Positions 55,786 to 64,000 of a DNA stretch of 64,000 bases are shown in pieces (the first letter of the stretch is position 1; every line of letters begins with the position of its first letter). Source of the stretch: Mesobacillus subterraneus (GTDB taxonomy: Bacteria; Bacillota; Bacilli; Bacillales; Cytobacillaceae); contig NZ_JAMBOF010000004.1 in NCBI RefSeq assembly GCF_023715485.1, positions 124,001 through 188,000 on the forward strand, in the 5' to 3' direction. Position numbers and translations under genes: made by a program. The notes below the pieces were generated by a model. It searched no databases and was not told the DNA's origin. It was given only the letters and a program-made list of their open reading frames with translations.

Positions 55786-57504
55786 ATGACATTTATGAAA
55801 ATAAGAGGTATTAAGAAGAGCTTCAATGAAAGTCAAATTATTAATAATGCAGAGTTTGACATTAAACACGGCAGCAGGATCGGCCTTGTTGGAAACAATG
55901 GTGCCGGAAAGACAACTTTAGCAAATATAATCTATGGAAGTGTCCTTCCAGACGCAGGGATGATTGAAACCTTTAATGGTTCAGTAAATATTGGGTACCT
56001 AAAGCAATCTACTGAATATTCAGTGCTTGAATTCGAAGATGCCCTCACACTTGCAGAAAAAGGTCTATTTACATTATCGAGCAAGCTGGGCTTAAGTAAA
56101 ACCATTGATTGGGGCGATACTCCATGGGAGAACCTGAGCGGCGGAGAAAAATTAAAGCTTTCCCTGGCAAGCGTTTGGGCGAGCAGGCCAGAACTTCTCA
56201 TACTTGATGAACCGACAAACCACCTGGACCTACAAGGTGTTGCATGGCTGATCAATGAACTAAAAGCCTTTAACGGGGCCGTAATCATCATTTCCCATGA
56301 CAGGTATTTCCTTGACCAGACAGTCACTGAAATTGTCGAGATTGAAGCTGGAGAGACCAAATTGTTTAATGGCAACTACTCTTTATACCGTCTGGAAAAG
56401 CAAAGGCTGTATGAAATCCAGCTTCACCAATACGAAACCCAGGAAAAATATAAACAGCAAATCGAACGGCAAATCGCCAACCTGAAAAATTGGTCTGAAA
56501 AAGCACACAGGGATTCAACCAAACAGGGTTCGAATTCGGAAAGAAGGCAAATTGGCTACAAAGAGTACCACCGTATGAAAGCTAAGAAGATGGATATCCA
56601 AATAAAGTCCAAAACAAAGCGCTTGAACCAGGAGCTTGAAAAAAATGAAGTAAAGCAGCCAAAGCAGGAAACGAAGGTAAGCTTTCAGTTCAAGGCAAGC
56701 CAAAAACGCGGAAAAAGGATCATAGAAGCTCAGAATTTAGGAAAATACTTTGGCAACCGGTGCTTATTTGATAACAGTCATTTTTATATGAATCACGGAG
56801 AAAGAATGGCAATCCTAGGGGTAAATGGAAGCGGGAAAACCACACTTATAAACATGCTTCTTGGTAACGATAAAGGAACAACAGGCAGTTTATGGATGAG
56901 TGATTCATTGAGGATTGGTTACCTGAGCCAGGATGTTTCGGACCTGCCCCCAACTAAAAATGCATTGGAATATACTGGTTTGACCGATTTGACTTCATTG
57001 CGAAAAGCACGGACGATTTTTGCGAATATCGGAATGGCAGAAGAAAAACTAACAATCCCCATTGACAATCTAAGCCTAGGCGAGCGCACCCGAATAAAAC
57101 TAGTCATGATGCTGCTGAATGATCTCGATTTACTGATCCTTGATGAACCGACAAACCATCTTGATTTAGCCAGCAGAGAGAGTCTTGAAAAAACTTTAAT
57201 GGAGTTTCATGGATCGATGCTGATTGTCTCGCATGATGTATACTTCCTGGAAAAAATCAGCAACAAACTCCTAGTTATATCCGATTGTAAAATCATTAGG
57301 AAAGAAGAAGGAATGAAGGAACTTAACAATCCAAAGACATCTTTTTTGAGTAATATTGAAAAAGATGAGCAGTTGATGCTCCTGCAGAATGAGATTACCT
57401 CTTTAATTGGAAAGCTGTCCTTCATGAGCAAGAATGATAAAGAATATGAACAAATCGATACTGAACTGGCTAAGCTAATTAAGGCAAAAAAGGAATTGGA
57501 ATAA
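55786..57504 (+). CDS. ABC-F antibiotic-resistance-type ribosome protection protein (VmlR/Vga-like)
   Basis: A 572-residue twin ATPase. NBD1 has GNNGAGKT, LSGGEKLKL and DEPTNHLD. A long charged linker (about 185-300) with the interdomain arm follows. NBD2 has GVNGSGKT, LSLGERTRI and DEPTNHLD. Both ATP sites look intact. The C-terminal extension is helical. VmlR- and Vga-type proteins displace lincosamide, streptogramin A or pleuromutilin drugs. The attenuator leader supports an inducible resistance role. Drug specificity cannot be read from sequence. Confidence 0.88.
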   Translation: MTFMKIRGIKKSFNESQIINNAEFDIKHGSRIGLVGNNGAGKTTLANIIYGSVLPDAGMIETFNGSVNIGYLKQSTEYSVLEFEDALTLAEKGLFTLSSKLGLSKTIDWGDTPWENLSGGEKLKLSLASVWASRPELLILDEPTNHLDLQGVAWLINELKAFNGAVIIISHDRYFLDQTVTEIVEIEAGETKLFNGNYSLYRLEKQRLYEIQLHQYETQEKYKQQIERQIANLKNWSEKAHRDSTKQGSNSERRQIGYKEYHRMKAKKMDIQIKSKTKRLNQELEKNEVKQPKQETKVSFQFKASQKRGKRIIEAQNLGKYFGNRCLFDNSHFYMNHGERMAILGVNGSGKTTLINMLLGNDKGTTGSLWMSDSLRIGYLSQDVSDLPPTKNALEYTGLTDLTSLRKARTIFANIGMAEEKLTIPIDNLSLGERTRIKLVMMLLNDLDLLILDEPTNHLDLASRESLEKTLMEFHGSMLIVSHDVYFLEKISNKLLVISDCKIIRKEEGMKELNNPKTSFLSNIEKDEQLMLLQNEITSLIGKLSFMSKNDKEYEQIDTELAKLIKAKKELE

Positions 57505-57516
57505 AGAAGTTAAAAT

Positions 57517-57543
57517 AGAAAAAACACCTAAGGTGTTTTTTCT
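57517..57543 (+). terminator. Terminator of the ABC-F resistance gene
   Basis: AAAAAACACCT pairs with AGGTGTTTTTT with a T run. Confidence 0.85.
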
Positions 57544-57727
57544 TATTTTACATTAATCTTCAAAAAGCCTGTAATAGCGCTAAGGTGACCTCCAAAATAC
57601 GTACTAAAAAACTTTTTGAGCTAGAGTTGTGAAGGTAGATCCCCCTATCGACAGCACTTTCTCTGTTTTATCACCCGCTGTCCAACTCTAATCGATACGA
57701 ATGAATTTAACAGCCTTTAAATTAACA

Positions 57728-58312
57728 CTATGATCGATTCATTTTTTCTTGCAATAATGATTTGACCATTTGCCAATCGTCTTTAATAATACTAAAGACG
57801 ACGGTGTCTCTCACATAACCATCTGCGATGATACGATGCTTGCGGAGTACACCTTCTTTTTCAGCCCCAAGACGTGCAATCGCCTTTCGGGATCGGATAT
57901 TCCTTGAATCTGTGCAAAATTGTACGCGATTCATACCCATTTCTTCAAATGCATGCCCGAGCATCAGGAATTTTGTTTCGGTATTGACCCTTGTCCTCCA
58001 GTATTCCGGATGGTACCACGTCCATCCTATCTCAAGGCTCTTATGCGCTTCAGAGATATCAAGATATCTTGAACTGCCGATGATTTTTCCTGTTTCCTTA
58101 TCAACTACAACAAAGGGGTACTGGGTCCCCTTTTCCCTTTCATCAGCTGCAGCTTTGATTGCTTCTCTCATATCTTCCTTGCTTTTGATTTTTGAAGCGG
58201 TGAATTCCCATATTTCTTGAAGATGACCAGCCTTCCATAAATCGTCCAGCTGCTCGATTTCCATTGGTACCAGCCTCACCGTTTGACCATCCAGCTTGAT
58301 TTCCCTCTTCAT
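57728..58312 (-). CDS. GNAT acetyltransferase (RimJ/RimL type)
   Basis: A 194-residue GNAT enzyme with IIGSSRYLDI, EIGWTWYHPEYWRTRVNTETK and the acetyl-CoA loop around SRKAIARLGAEKEG. This matches the Acetyltransf_3 branch that often modifies ribosomal proteins or small amines. The ATG at 58312 follows GAGTGAGGAAA. A terminator lies before the next gene. Substrate unknown. Confidence 0.82.
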   Translation of the reverse strand: MKREIKLDGQTVRLVPMEIEQLDDLWKAGHLQEIWEFTASKIKSKEDMREAIKAAADEREKGTQYPFVVVDKETGKIIGSSRYLDISEAHKSLEIGWTWYHPEYWRTRVNTETKFLMLGHAFEEMGMNRVQFCTDSRNIRSRKAIARLGAEKEGVLRKHRIIADGYVRDTVVFSIIKDDWQMVKSLLQEKMNRS

Positions 58313-58392
58313 TTTCCTCACTCCCGTTAAGTACTGTTTTTTCATCATATCATTCATGGGAAACATCGGGAATGCTAAAAAAATAAAAAAAG

Positions 58393-58420
58393 CTGCCTTC
58401 TGATAGGGCAGCCTTCCTGC
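58393..58420 (-). terminator. Terminator of the DUF6501 gene
   Basis: AGGCTGCC and GGCAGCTT pair around a short loop with a T run on the minus strand. Confidence 0.75.
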
Positions 58421-58627
58421 TTATTTTACTTCTTCAAAATACTCTTTGTAGTACCCGCCGACTTTGCCGGAATTATCTACAATAAAATAAAATTCTTCCG
58501 TTTCATTTTTTACATCGTACGTTTTACCAGTTGTCAGCTTGTTATTAACAATATATTTTTTTGCATCAGTATGAACGCATTTAAGTCTCTTAATCGTTTC
58601 GCGTTCGTGCCAGTTCACATGAATCAT
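58421..58627 (-). CDS. DUF6501-like small protein (68 aa)
   Basis: A 68-residue beta-rich protein starting MIHVNWHERETIKRLKCVHT with a later KVGGYYKEYFEEV. From memory this matches the DUF6501 family of Bacillaceae. ATG behind AAAGGAAGTGGCAGAAG. Function unknown. Confidence 0.7.
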   Translation of the reverse strand: MIHVNWHERETIKRLKCVHTDAKKYIVNNKLTTGKTYDVKNETEEFYFIVDNSGKVGGYYKEYFEEVK

Positions 58628-58697
58628 CTTCTGCCACTTCCTTTATCTCAATTTCATACCCTTAAGTATAAAGAAAAGGCGATCCATTTAGCAATAG

Positions 58698-58901
58698 TTA
58701 GCTTGCATTCGCTTCTTCACCGGTAACCTGCAGGCCGCGAATTTCTGATTTATCGAATGTCAGTGTTTCACCTGTAATCACATTTTTTAAGGTTATATAA
58801 CAAACATCACAAATCACATCTTTGCGAATATATTGTAAAAAAGAGAAACGTTCATTTTTATAAATCAACTCATAAAATCCTTTTTTGGTAAACCCATTCA
58901 T
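58698..58901 (-). CDS. Small hypothetical protein (67 aa)
   Basis: Starts with MNGFTKKGFYELIYKNERF behind AAAGAGGGGTTAAC. It is beta-rich with two cysteines (VICDVCYITLK) and no membrane helix. I do not recognise the family. It may share a transcript with the DUF6501 gene. Confidence 0.6.
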   Translation of the reverse strand: MNGFTKKGFYELIYKNERFSFLQYIRKDVICDVCYITLKNVITGETLTFDKSEIRGLQVTGEEANAS

Positions 58902-59008
58902 GTTAACCCCTCTTTCCAGGATGTATTCATCTTGGTGTTGTTGGCTGTGTCTTTATATACCACAATCAAGACTTGTATTAAACATCCGGATAAAAAGGTT
59001 ATGAAATT

Positions 59009-59677
59009 TTACAAGCTGTTGATTGGCAAAATCAATTCTTGTCCTTCATTTTTGGCCGAATTTATATCCGTAGAAACTGGATAACTTTCCATGAGGCCAG
59101 CATCAAAAGGGACTAATAACTTCTTCAGTTCGCCAGGCTTATCCATTGAACGGTCAAGCCATATATCCATCTTGTCCTCAGGCAGGATAACAGGCATGCG
59201 ATCATGGACACTTTCGGTGACTGCATTAGGAGTTGTTGTAATAATTGTGCAGGATGTTATGCTCTTGCCATTCTTGCTCCAATTTTCCCATAGACCAGCC
59301 ATCGCGAAGGGCTTTTTGTTTGTCATGCCAAACCGGTAAGGTTGTTTCTGCTTCCCTTCTTTTTTCCACTCATAAAATCCATCAGCAAGAATAAGACACC
59401 GTCTTTGCTTAAGTGCATTCTTGAAGCTTGCCTTTTCATCTACTGTTTCTGCGCGGGCGTTGATCATTTTATAACCGATTTTCTCATCATCCGCCCAAAA
59501 GGGAATCAGCCCCCACCTCATTCTGGTTCCTTCCCTGCGATCCCCACTATCGATGACAGTTAAAACATCCTGGCCTGGTGCAATGTTGTAACGCGAGTCA
59601 AGGTCCTCATAAAATTCAAAATTAAATCGCTGCTTCAATTCATCAATGGATTCAAATAAAGAAAATCTTCCACACAT
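59009..59677 (-). CDS. SRAP-family (SOS response-associated) peptidase, HMCES/YedK-like
   Basis: A 222-residue protein starting MCGRFSLF, where Cys2 is the catalytic residue that forms a thiazolidine link with abasic sites. Further family motifs are RYNIAPGQ, NARAETVDEK, RCLILADGFYEW and HDRMPVIL. It protects abasic single-stranded DNA. The ATG follows GGAGGAGCAATA, and a longer frame upstream is rejected because Cys2 must be at the N-terminus. Confidence 0.92.
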   Translation of the reverse strand: MCGRFSLFESIDELKQRFNFEFYEDLDSRYNIAPGQDVLTVIDSGDRREGTRMRWGLIPFWADDEKIGYKMINARAETVDEKASFKNALKQRRCLILADGFYEWKKEGKQKQPYRFGMTNKKPFAMAGLWENWSKNGKSITSCTIITTTPNAVTESVHDRMPVILPEDKMDIWLDRSMDKPGELKKLLVPFDAGLMESYPVSTDINSAKNEGQELILPINSL

Positions 59678-59835
59678 TATTGCTCCTCCTCCATCCGCAA
59701 TCTCGTTATTAATATAATTCCCGTCCGTATCAGGAAATAACATCCATTTCATTATAAAAGCCTTTTAAGCATAGATATTTTTAAAGCAAAGGAATAAAAA
59801 AAATAAGCCAGGCATCTCCACTCGCCAGACTTATT

Positions 59836-60105
59836 CTATATATTTTTTATATCGATTTTCTTCCTGGATTTTGCCTTCAATGCAATATTAATTGCCACAA
59901 GGATTGGAATAATGGATGATATAGTAAATCCCAGCGCATAGCCAGGTATGCTTTCATTCAGTACTCTTTCACTTATACTCAATCCAACAAAGCTTATTCC
60001 AATGCCCTCTCCATCTACGTGGTCGATGGCAGACCATAGCTCTATCCCTTTAAAAAGGAACAATATACTTATGATTGACAGCAATAAAACTATTAGCCAT
60101 CTCAT
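59836..60105 (-). CDS. Small two-helix membrane protein (89 aa)
   Basis: Two hydrophobic segments (about 3-22 and 55-78) flank a polar loop (DHVDGEGIGISF), and the chain ends with a basic tail. No family recognised. A hairpin with an AATAAG/CTTATT stem (59797-59835) follows. Function unknown. Confidence 0.6.
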   Translation of the reverse strand: MRWLIVLLLSIISILFLFKGIELWSAIDHVDGEGIGISFVGLSISERVLNESIPGYALGFTISSIIPILVAINIALKAKSRKKIDIKNI

Positions 60106-60371
60106 GCGATCATACCCCCATAATACCTGCTTTCACTAATTATAAATGCAGGTGTATACACTATATTATAGGGAGTAATATTGTTAAATAATATATAACC
60201 ACGGCAGTTGTAACAAAATGTTCAAAATGATATTTTATTTTTCGTAAATTCGAAATAAAAATTTGCAAAATGAAAAAGTCAGCTAACTACAAATTTTATG
60301 CAGGCATTGCTGGAGGATATAATCCTTTATTACGGACTTGAAGTCAGTATCTAAATTCGTGTTTCACCATT
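60106..60371. other. Gene-free interval
   Basis: AT-rich, no recognised gene, repeat or RNA motif. It includes the promoter region of the small membrane gene. Confidence 0.35.
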
Positions 60372-60452
60372 TTACCAAGGTTGAAGGCTTCTTTTCTCCA
60401 CTTTATTTTGAAAGGTCTGTGTAAAGACTGCTTGTAAAGTTGCTTTAATCAC
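60372..60452 (-). CDS. Possible 26-residue small protein
   Basis: A GTG at 60450-60452 has an excellent AGGAGATATATT ribosome site seven bases upstream and opens a 26-codon frame (MIKATLQAVFTQTFQNKVEK, then six more residues). It lies 60 bases downstream of the GNAT gene on the same strand. It could be a real small protein or the remnant of a longer gene. Confidence 0.35.
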   Translation of the reverse strand: MIKATLQAVFTQTFQNKVEKRSLQPW

Positions 60453-60512
60453 AATATATCTCCTGAATTTTTACAGATTAATTTGATGAATTTGTACAGC
60501 TATTAAATTTCA

Positions 60513-61058
60513 TCAATCATTAAATCTTCCCATAACAATGGTATTATAGTATTTTCCATCGGAAAGCAGCTTGTCATTTTTAAGTTCGCCTTCGACTTCA
60601 AAACCAAGCTTTTCGTAGAGCTTTATTGCATTATCGTTAGTTTCTGTTACTTCCAAGGCGATTTTTTTAATTCCGTTAGCGTCTGCCCAGGAAATGCATT
60701 CTCGCATAAGGTGTTTCCCAATGCCATATCCCCAGAACTCTTTTAATATTCCAATACCAAATGCTACTTTATGAGAAAATCGCTTTAAATCCGTTCCTTC
60801 ACATCTTGAAAAACCTACTAGTCGGCCATTGACTTCAGCCACTAAAAATAGGTTTCTAGGATGATTTGAGTCGGCATTAATAATCGTTTCAAAGCCTGAG
60901 GCATCGATGAACCCTTCTCCTTTTTCGCGGTCAAGATTTTCCGTCTCCCCATCGATTTGCAGCCTTAATTCTGACAAAGCATATGCATCCTTTTCAACAG
61001 CAGACCTGACCGTATATCCTAATCCTTTTACTTTATATGTATGATCTTGTATTTTCAC
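60513..61058 (-). CDS. GNAT family N-acetyltransferase
   Basis: A 181-residue GNAT with NLFLVAEVNGRLVGF, the acetyl-CoA loop KEFWGYGIGKHLM and NAIKLYEKLGFEVEG. It resembles SpeG/PhnO-like small-molecule acetyltransferases. The start is GTG behind GAGGACTTAAA. Substrate unknown. Confidence 0.82.
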   Translation of the reverse strand: MKIQDHTYKVKGLGYTVRSAVEKDAYALSELRLQIDGETENLDREKGEGFIDASGFETIINADSNHPRNLFLVAEVNGRLVGFSRCEGTDLKRFSHKVAFGIGILKEFWGYGIGKHLMRECISWADANGIKKIALEVTETNDNAIKLYEKLGFEVEGELKNDKLLSDGKYYNTIVMGRFND

Positions 61059-61335
61059 TTTAAGTCCTCGTTACTTTCAGTTTATTTTAAATATCTTATT
61101 GACTTTATTTACCCATAAATATCCATTGTTATATATATTAAAGCACCTTCGTACAACTGTATATAGCGACTTTGTAAAGTTCTTAAGGATTCGCGACCAG
61201 TTTTTTCCCATAGAGCCCTTCTTTGGATAGACTGTTCCTCTTTCTGTGTTCGATGGTGTTGCCGGTTGGCTATCACTTCCGTCCAACAATATAAAAAGGA
61301 TGAAACCATTTAGATTCCATCCTCTCCGATAATCA

Positions 61336-62985
61336 CTAAACCTTTTTCAGTTCCTCCACCGCATCCATAGCCTGTTCTTTTAGCTTGAACTTTTGTATTT
61401 TCCCTGATGCTGTCATTGGATAGTTTTTTGTGAATTCTATATACCTTGGTATTTTATGCTTTGAAATTTTACCTTTAAAGTATTCTCTGATTTCGTCCGC
61501 TGTTGCCATTTCTCCATCCTTTAAAATGATCCAGGCCATCACTTCCTCACCATATACGCTGTCGGGAATTCCGACAACCTGAACATCCAGTACCTTTGGA
61601 TGGCTGTATAGGAATTCTTCAATTTCACGAGGGTAAATGTTTTCACCGCCCCTGATGATCATATCCTTTAATCTACCAGTGACCCTGCAATAGCCATTCT
61701 CGTCCATTACGGCAAGATCACCTGTATGCAGCCAGCCTTCTTCATCAATCGCCTCTTTCGTTGCATCAGGATTTTTATAATAACCGTCCATAACATGGTA
61801 GCCGCGGGTGCAAAGCTCTCCCTGTACTCCACGCGGCACTTCCTCCAACGTGCCTGGCTTTACTATCTTTACTTCCACTTTTGGTAAAGCTTTTCCTACT
61901 GTTTCTACCCTTAGCTCGAGTGGGTCATTCGTTCTTGTCTGTGTAATGACTGGGGAGGATTCCGTCTGTCCATATGCAATCGTTATTTCTGTTGCTCCCA
62001 TTTTTTCATTGACAGCCTTCATCACTTCAATCGGACAATTAGAGCCCGCCATGATCCCTGTCCTTAAAGACGAAAGATTGTATTTATGGAAATCCTGGTC
62101 ATTTAGCTCAGCGATGAACATTGTTGGGACACCATGAAGCGCCGTACACTTTTCTTTTTCAACTGTTTCAAGGACAGCCTTTGGGCTGAATTCCTGGACA
62201 GGCACCATTGTCGCCCCAACTGTCGCACATGCTAGCGTGCCCATTACACAGCCAAAGCAATGAAAAAATGGCACTGGGATACATAGCCTGTCTTGATCCG
62301 TAAGTTTCATCGCAGAGGCTACATTATAGGCGTTGTTGACGATATTGCTGTGGGTCAGCATTACACCCTTAGGAAACCCAGTCGTACCGGACGTGTATTG
62401 CATATTGATTACTTCGTTCTGAGTGAGTGTTTCCATACGCTGATTAAGTTCATCCTCTGTTACCTCATCAGCCATATCTAGAATATCCTGCCAGCTGAAG
62501 GTTCCAGGAAAACGTTTCTCACCCATTACAATGACATTCTTCAAGAATGGCAGATTACTGCTATCAAGTTTGCCAGGTTCACTTGTTTTCAGTTCAGGTA
62601 CAATCTCATATACCATATCAATATAGGAGGAGTCTTTAAACTGTTCCATTAAAATAATAGTCGTAGAATCAGATTGTTTAAGCAGATATTCTAATTCTGC
62701 GGTCCGGTAATTGGTGTTGACAGTTACAAGAACTGCACCCATTTTGCCGGTAGCGAACTGGGTCACCACCCATTCCGGGGTATTCGAGGACCAGACAGCA
62801 ACATGCTCCCCTTTTTGCACCCCGAGCTTCATCAATCCCCTCGCAGTTTTTCGGCAGAGTTTGTTAAATTCCTTATAATTCATCCTCAGGTTTCTGTCAG
62901 CATAAACAACCGCTTCGTGTTCAGGGAATGTCTTCGCCTGTACTTCTAATAATTCACCCACAGTATACGGCAGTAAATTGTCCAT
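61336..62985 (-). CDS. yngI: Fatty acyl-CoA synthetase (YngI-like, AMP-forming)
   Basis: A 549-residue ANL-family ligase. AMP-binding motif MQYTSGTTGFPKGVMLTH (P-loop), AYGQTESSP, the hinge GRLKDMIIRGGENIYP and the C-terminal catalytic lysine in PMTASGKIQKFKL are all present. Length and sequence agree with B. subtilis YngI from memory. It activates fatty acids to CoA thioesters for beta-oxidation or lipid use. ATG behind GGAGGTTAATAG. Single gene. Confidence 0.9.
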   Translation of the reverse strand: MDNLLPYTVGELLEVQAKTFPEHEAVVYADRNLRMNYKEFNKLCRKTARGLMKLGVQKGEHVAVWSSNTPEWVVTQFATGKMGAVLVTVNTNYRTAELEYLLKQSDSTTIILMEQFKDSSYIDMVYEIVPELKTSEPGKLDSSNLPFLKNVIVMGEKRFPGTFSWQDILDMADEVTEDELNQRMETLTQNEVINMQYTSGTTGFPKGVMLTHSNIVNNAYNVASAMKLTDQDRLCIPVPFFHCFGCVMGTLACATVGATMVPVQEFSPKAVLETVEKEKCTALHGVPTMFIAELNDQDFHKYNLSSLRTGIMAGSNCPIEVMKAVNEKMGATEITIAYGQTESSPVITQTRTNDPLELRVETVGKALPKVEVKIVKPGTLEEVPRGVQGELCTRGYHVMDGYYKNPDATKEAIDEEGWLHTGDLAVMDENGYCRVTGRLKDMIIRGGENIYPREIEEFLYSHPKVLDVQVVGIPDSVYGEEVMAWIILKDGEMATADEIREYFKGKISKHKIPRYIEFTKNYPMTASGKIQKFKLKEQAMDAVEELKKV

Positions 62986-63287
62986 CTATTAACCTCCTAA
63001 AATAAATTAAAATTATGTAAGCGTTTACCACTTACTATAACACCTATGTTTGAATATTCAATATTTTTAAAATGTATTCCTCCCTTTTTCCTGAAAAATT
63101 TAATAATCTAAAGGTATTAACTTTACAAAAAAAGCTCTTTTCGTAAACTTTGTTGCTTTCACAACCAAAATTTCACGAGTTTAAATTCACTCCCTGTCAG
63201 AATCAGCTCGAAGCCAAGAGAAATAAGGGGGTGAATATTCGGCTCGAAAAACAAAGAAAAAAAAACAGGAGAAACCCCTGTTTTAAA
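62986..63287. repeat. Gene-free interval with dispersed repeat, copy C (63131-63250)
   Basis: CTCTTTTCGTAAACTTTGTTGC at 63133-63154 agrees with copy A, and AGCTCGAAG-CCAAGAG keeps the right part. A terminator AAACAGGAG/CCCTGTTT (63267-63289) serves the oxidoreductase gene on the minus strand. Confidence 0.65.
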
Positions 63288-63857
63288 TTACTTATCATGC
63301 CACATATATGATTTTCCCGTTTCCTTCGACACTATAGATATTCCTACTGACGCGCCATGACCGGCAGCGATGACAGATTGGCTTGAAAGACCGGCAAGCA
63401 AGCTGGTGATATAAAGGTTTGGGAGAGTGGTTGTACCGTCAGGCTCAATTCCCAATACTTTTTTAACTTTTCCGCTTGGCACCTTTTCATTCACAGCCAA
63501 TTCAAAGCCAAGGCCTTTCAGCAATGTGGTCTGCAGATTAGTAGCTATAATTAGATGCTTTGCAGCCAATTCTTTGCCGTCAGCCAATAATATAGAAAAA
63601 ACCCGGTCAATTTGTGTTACAGATTCAACAACACCCTCGGTCCATTCAGCACCAGAAGCGATCGCTTGATGTTTAATCGTATCCATAAGAGCAGTGCCAG
63701 AGATTTCACTTATTCCTGGATAATTATAAAGTTGTGAAACTTGTTTAACCTGGGACATTCCTGAATCGATGACCGCTGTTCTCAATCCGCCCTGGGCAGT
63801 ATAAATTGCTGCGGATCCTCCGGAAATCCCTCCCCCAATCACTAATACATCCAGCAT
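63288..63857 (-). CDS. Short FAD-binding oxidoreductase (thioredoxin reductase-like, no NAD domain)
   Basis: A 189-residue protein with an FAD dinucleotide fold VLVIGGGISGGSAAIYTAQ, a TNLQTTLLKGLGF segment, and a C-terminal SVIAAGHGASVGISIV that resembles the flavin-contact end of thioredoxin reductases. The roughly 120-residue NADPH domain with the redox CxxC is missing. It may be a compact family rather than a truncation, because start (GGAGGCACAATC before ATG), frame and terminator are clean. Partner unknown. Confidence 0.75.
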   Translation of the reverse strand: MLDVLVIGGGISGGSAAIYTAQGGLRTAVIDSGMSQVKQVSQLYNYPGISEISGTALMDTIKHQAIASGAEWTEGVVESVTQIDRVFSILLADGKELAAKHLIIATNLQTTLLKGLGFELAVNEKVPSGKVKKVLGIEPDGTTTLPNLYITSLLAGLSSQSVIAAGHGASVGISIVSKETGKSYMWHDK

Positions 63858-64000
63858 GATTGTGCCTCCTGTTAATGATGTTATTCCGTTTTCCTCCCGT
63901 GACTTTCCAGGAGGAATTTTTAGAACTAAAATAATTTAGAAATCAAATAAATGACTCCTGCCAGGAGCCATACGTACGTGGCTGGTCATATAGGAGGAAA
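63858..64000. other. Right edge, no gene called
   Basis: A hairpin TTCCTCC/GGAGGAA (63891-63916) is followed by TTTTT on the plus strand. A minus-strand stretch near 63940 could encode a short hydrophobic peptide but lacks a clear start. The rest lies beyond the window. Confidence 0.35.

Noticed and set aside
61077-61309. Two overlapping minus-strand frames of 66-70 codons
   Set aside because: No ribosome site or recognisable domain, and both lie in different frames of the same spacer.

Overview
The window reads as chromosomal DNA of a low-to-moderate G+C, endospore-forming member of the Bacillaceae (Bacillus/Mesobacillus-like; this placement is inferred). Support comes from strong GGAGG ribosome sites with many TTG/GTG starts, sporulation-type genes (csgA, yteA and splA relatives) and many proteins of Bacillus families (YhfH, YkuS, YozQ, NrnB, YngI, YkpA, CidAB, Fnr with a C-terminal cysteine cluster). 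Most genes are short monocistronic or two-gene units closed by strong intrinsic terminators.

Layout. 0-4.4 kb: small membrane and hypothetical proteins, a diheme cytochrome c of the TsdA type and a methyltransferase. 4.5-8.1 kb: a four-gene operon for a cytosolic HupSL-type [NiFe] hydrogenase, comprising a cytochrome-b5-domain protein, small subunit, large subunit and maturation protease. 8.5-18 kb: a NERD protein, a Zn alcohol dehydrogenase, spore genes, an MMPL transporter, YihY/BrkB, YteA and a LysM-3D wall protein. 18-23.4 kb: an RsbR-type stressosome protein, a formate dehydrogenase read through an in-frame TGA (selenocysteine) with a bacterial SECIS, and an MHYT-PAS-PAS histidine kinase. 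24-32 kb: a phosphotransferase, a roughly 690-nt structured RNA candidate with its own promoter and terminator, several very small genes, a V4R-STAS protein, an MFS pump, an XapX protein and a formate/nitrite channel. 32.3-35.4 kb: a truncated IS1182-type transposase and a Smr-less MutS2 paralogue, bracketed by two copies of a Bacillaceae repeat. 36-48.7 kb: fnr, cidAB, a SCO protein, an ABC-F protein, ykuS, modAB, alkaline phosphatase with a PhoP box array, a third repeat copy, a D,D-carboxypeptidase and nrnB. 48.9-57.5 kb: a cupredoxin, pflB-pflA, a CcdA-like protein, a MifM-like arrest leader with yidC2, and an ABC-F resistance gene behind an attenuator leader. 57.7-64 kb: acetyltransferases, small proteins, a SRAP protein, an acyl-CoA synthetase and a short FAD oxidoreductase.

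How the genes connect. Several loci form a dispersed anaerobic formate/hydrogen theme: PflBA makes formate, an FNT channel moves it, a selenocysteine formate dehydrogenase oxidises it (with ModAB supplying molybdate), HupSL oxidises H2, and Fnr is the oxygen sensor. Fnr/Rex-type palindromes lie before the FNT gene and, in weaker form, before pflB and fnr. The most unusual signals are the UGA/SECIS pair, the large structured RNA candidate, the MifM-like control of yidC2, the cytochrome-b5 partner of the hydrogenase, and two STAS proteins whose phosphorylation sites are replaced.
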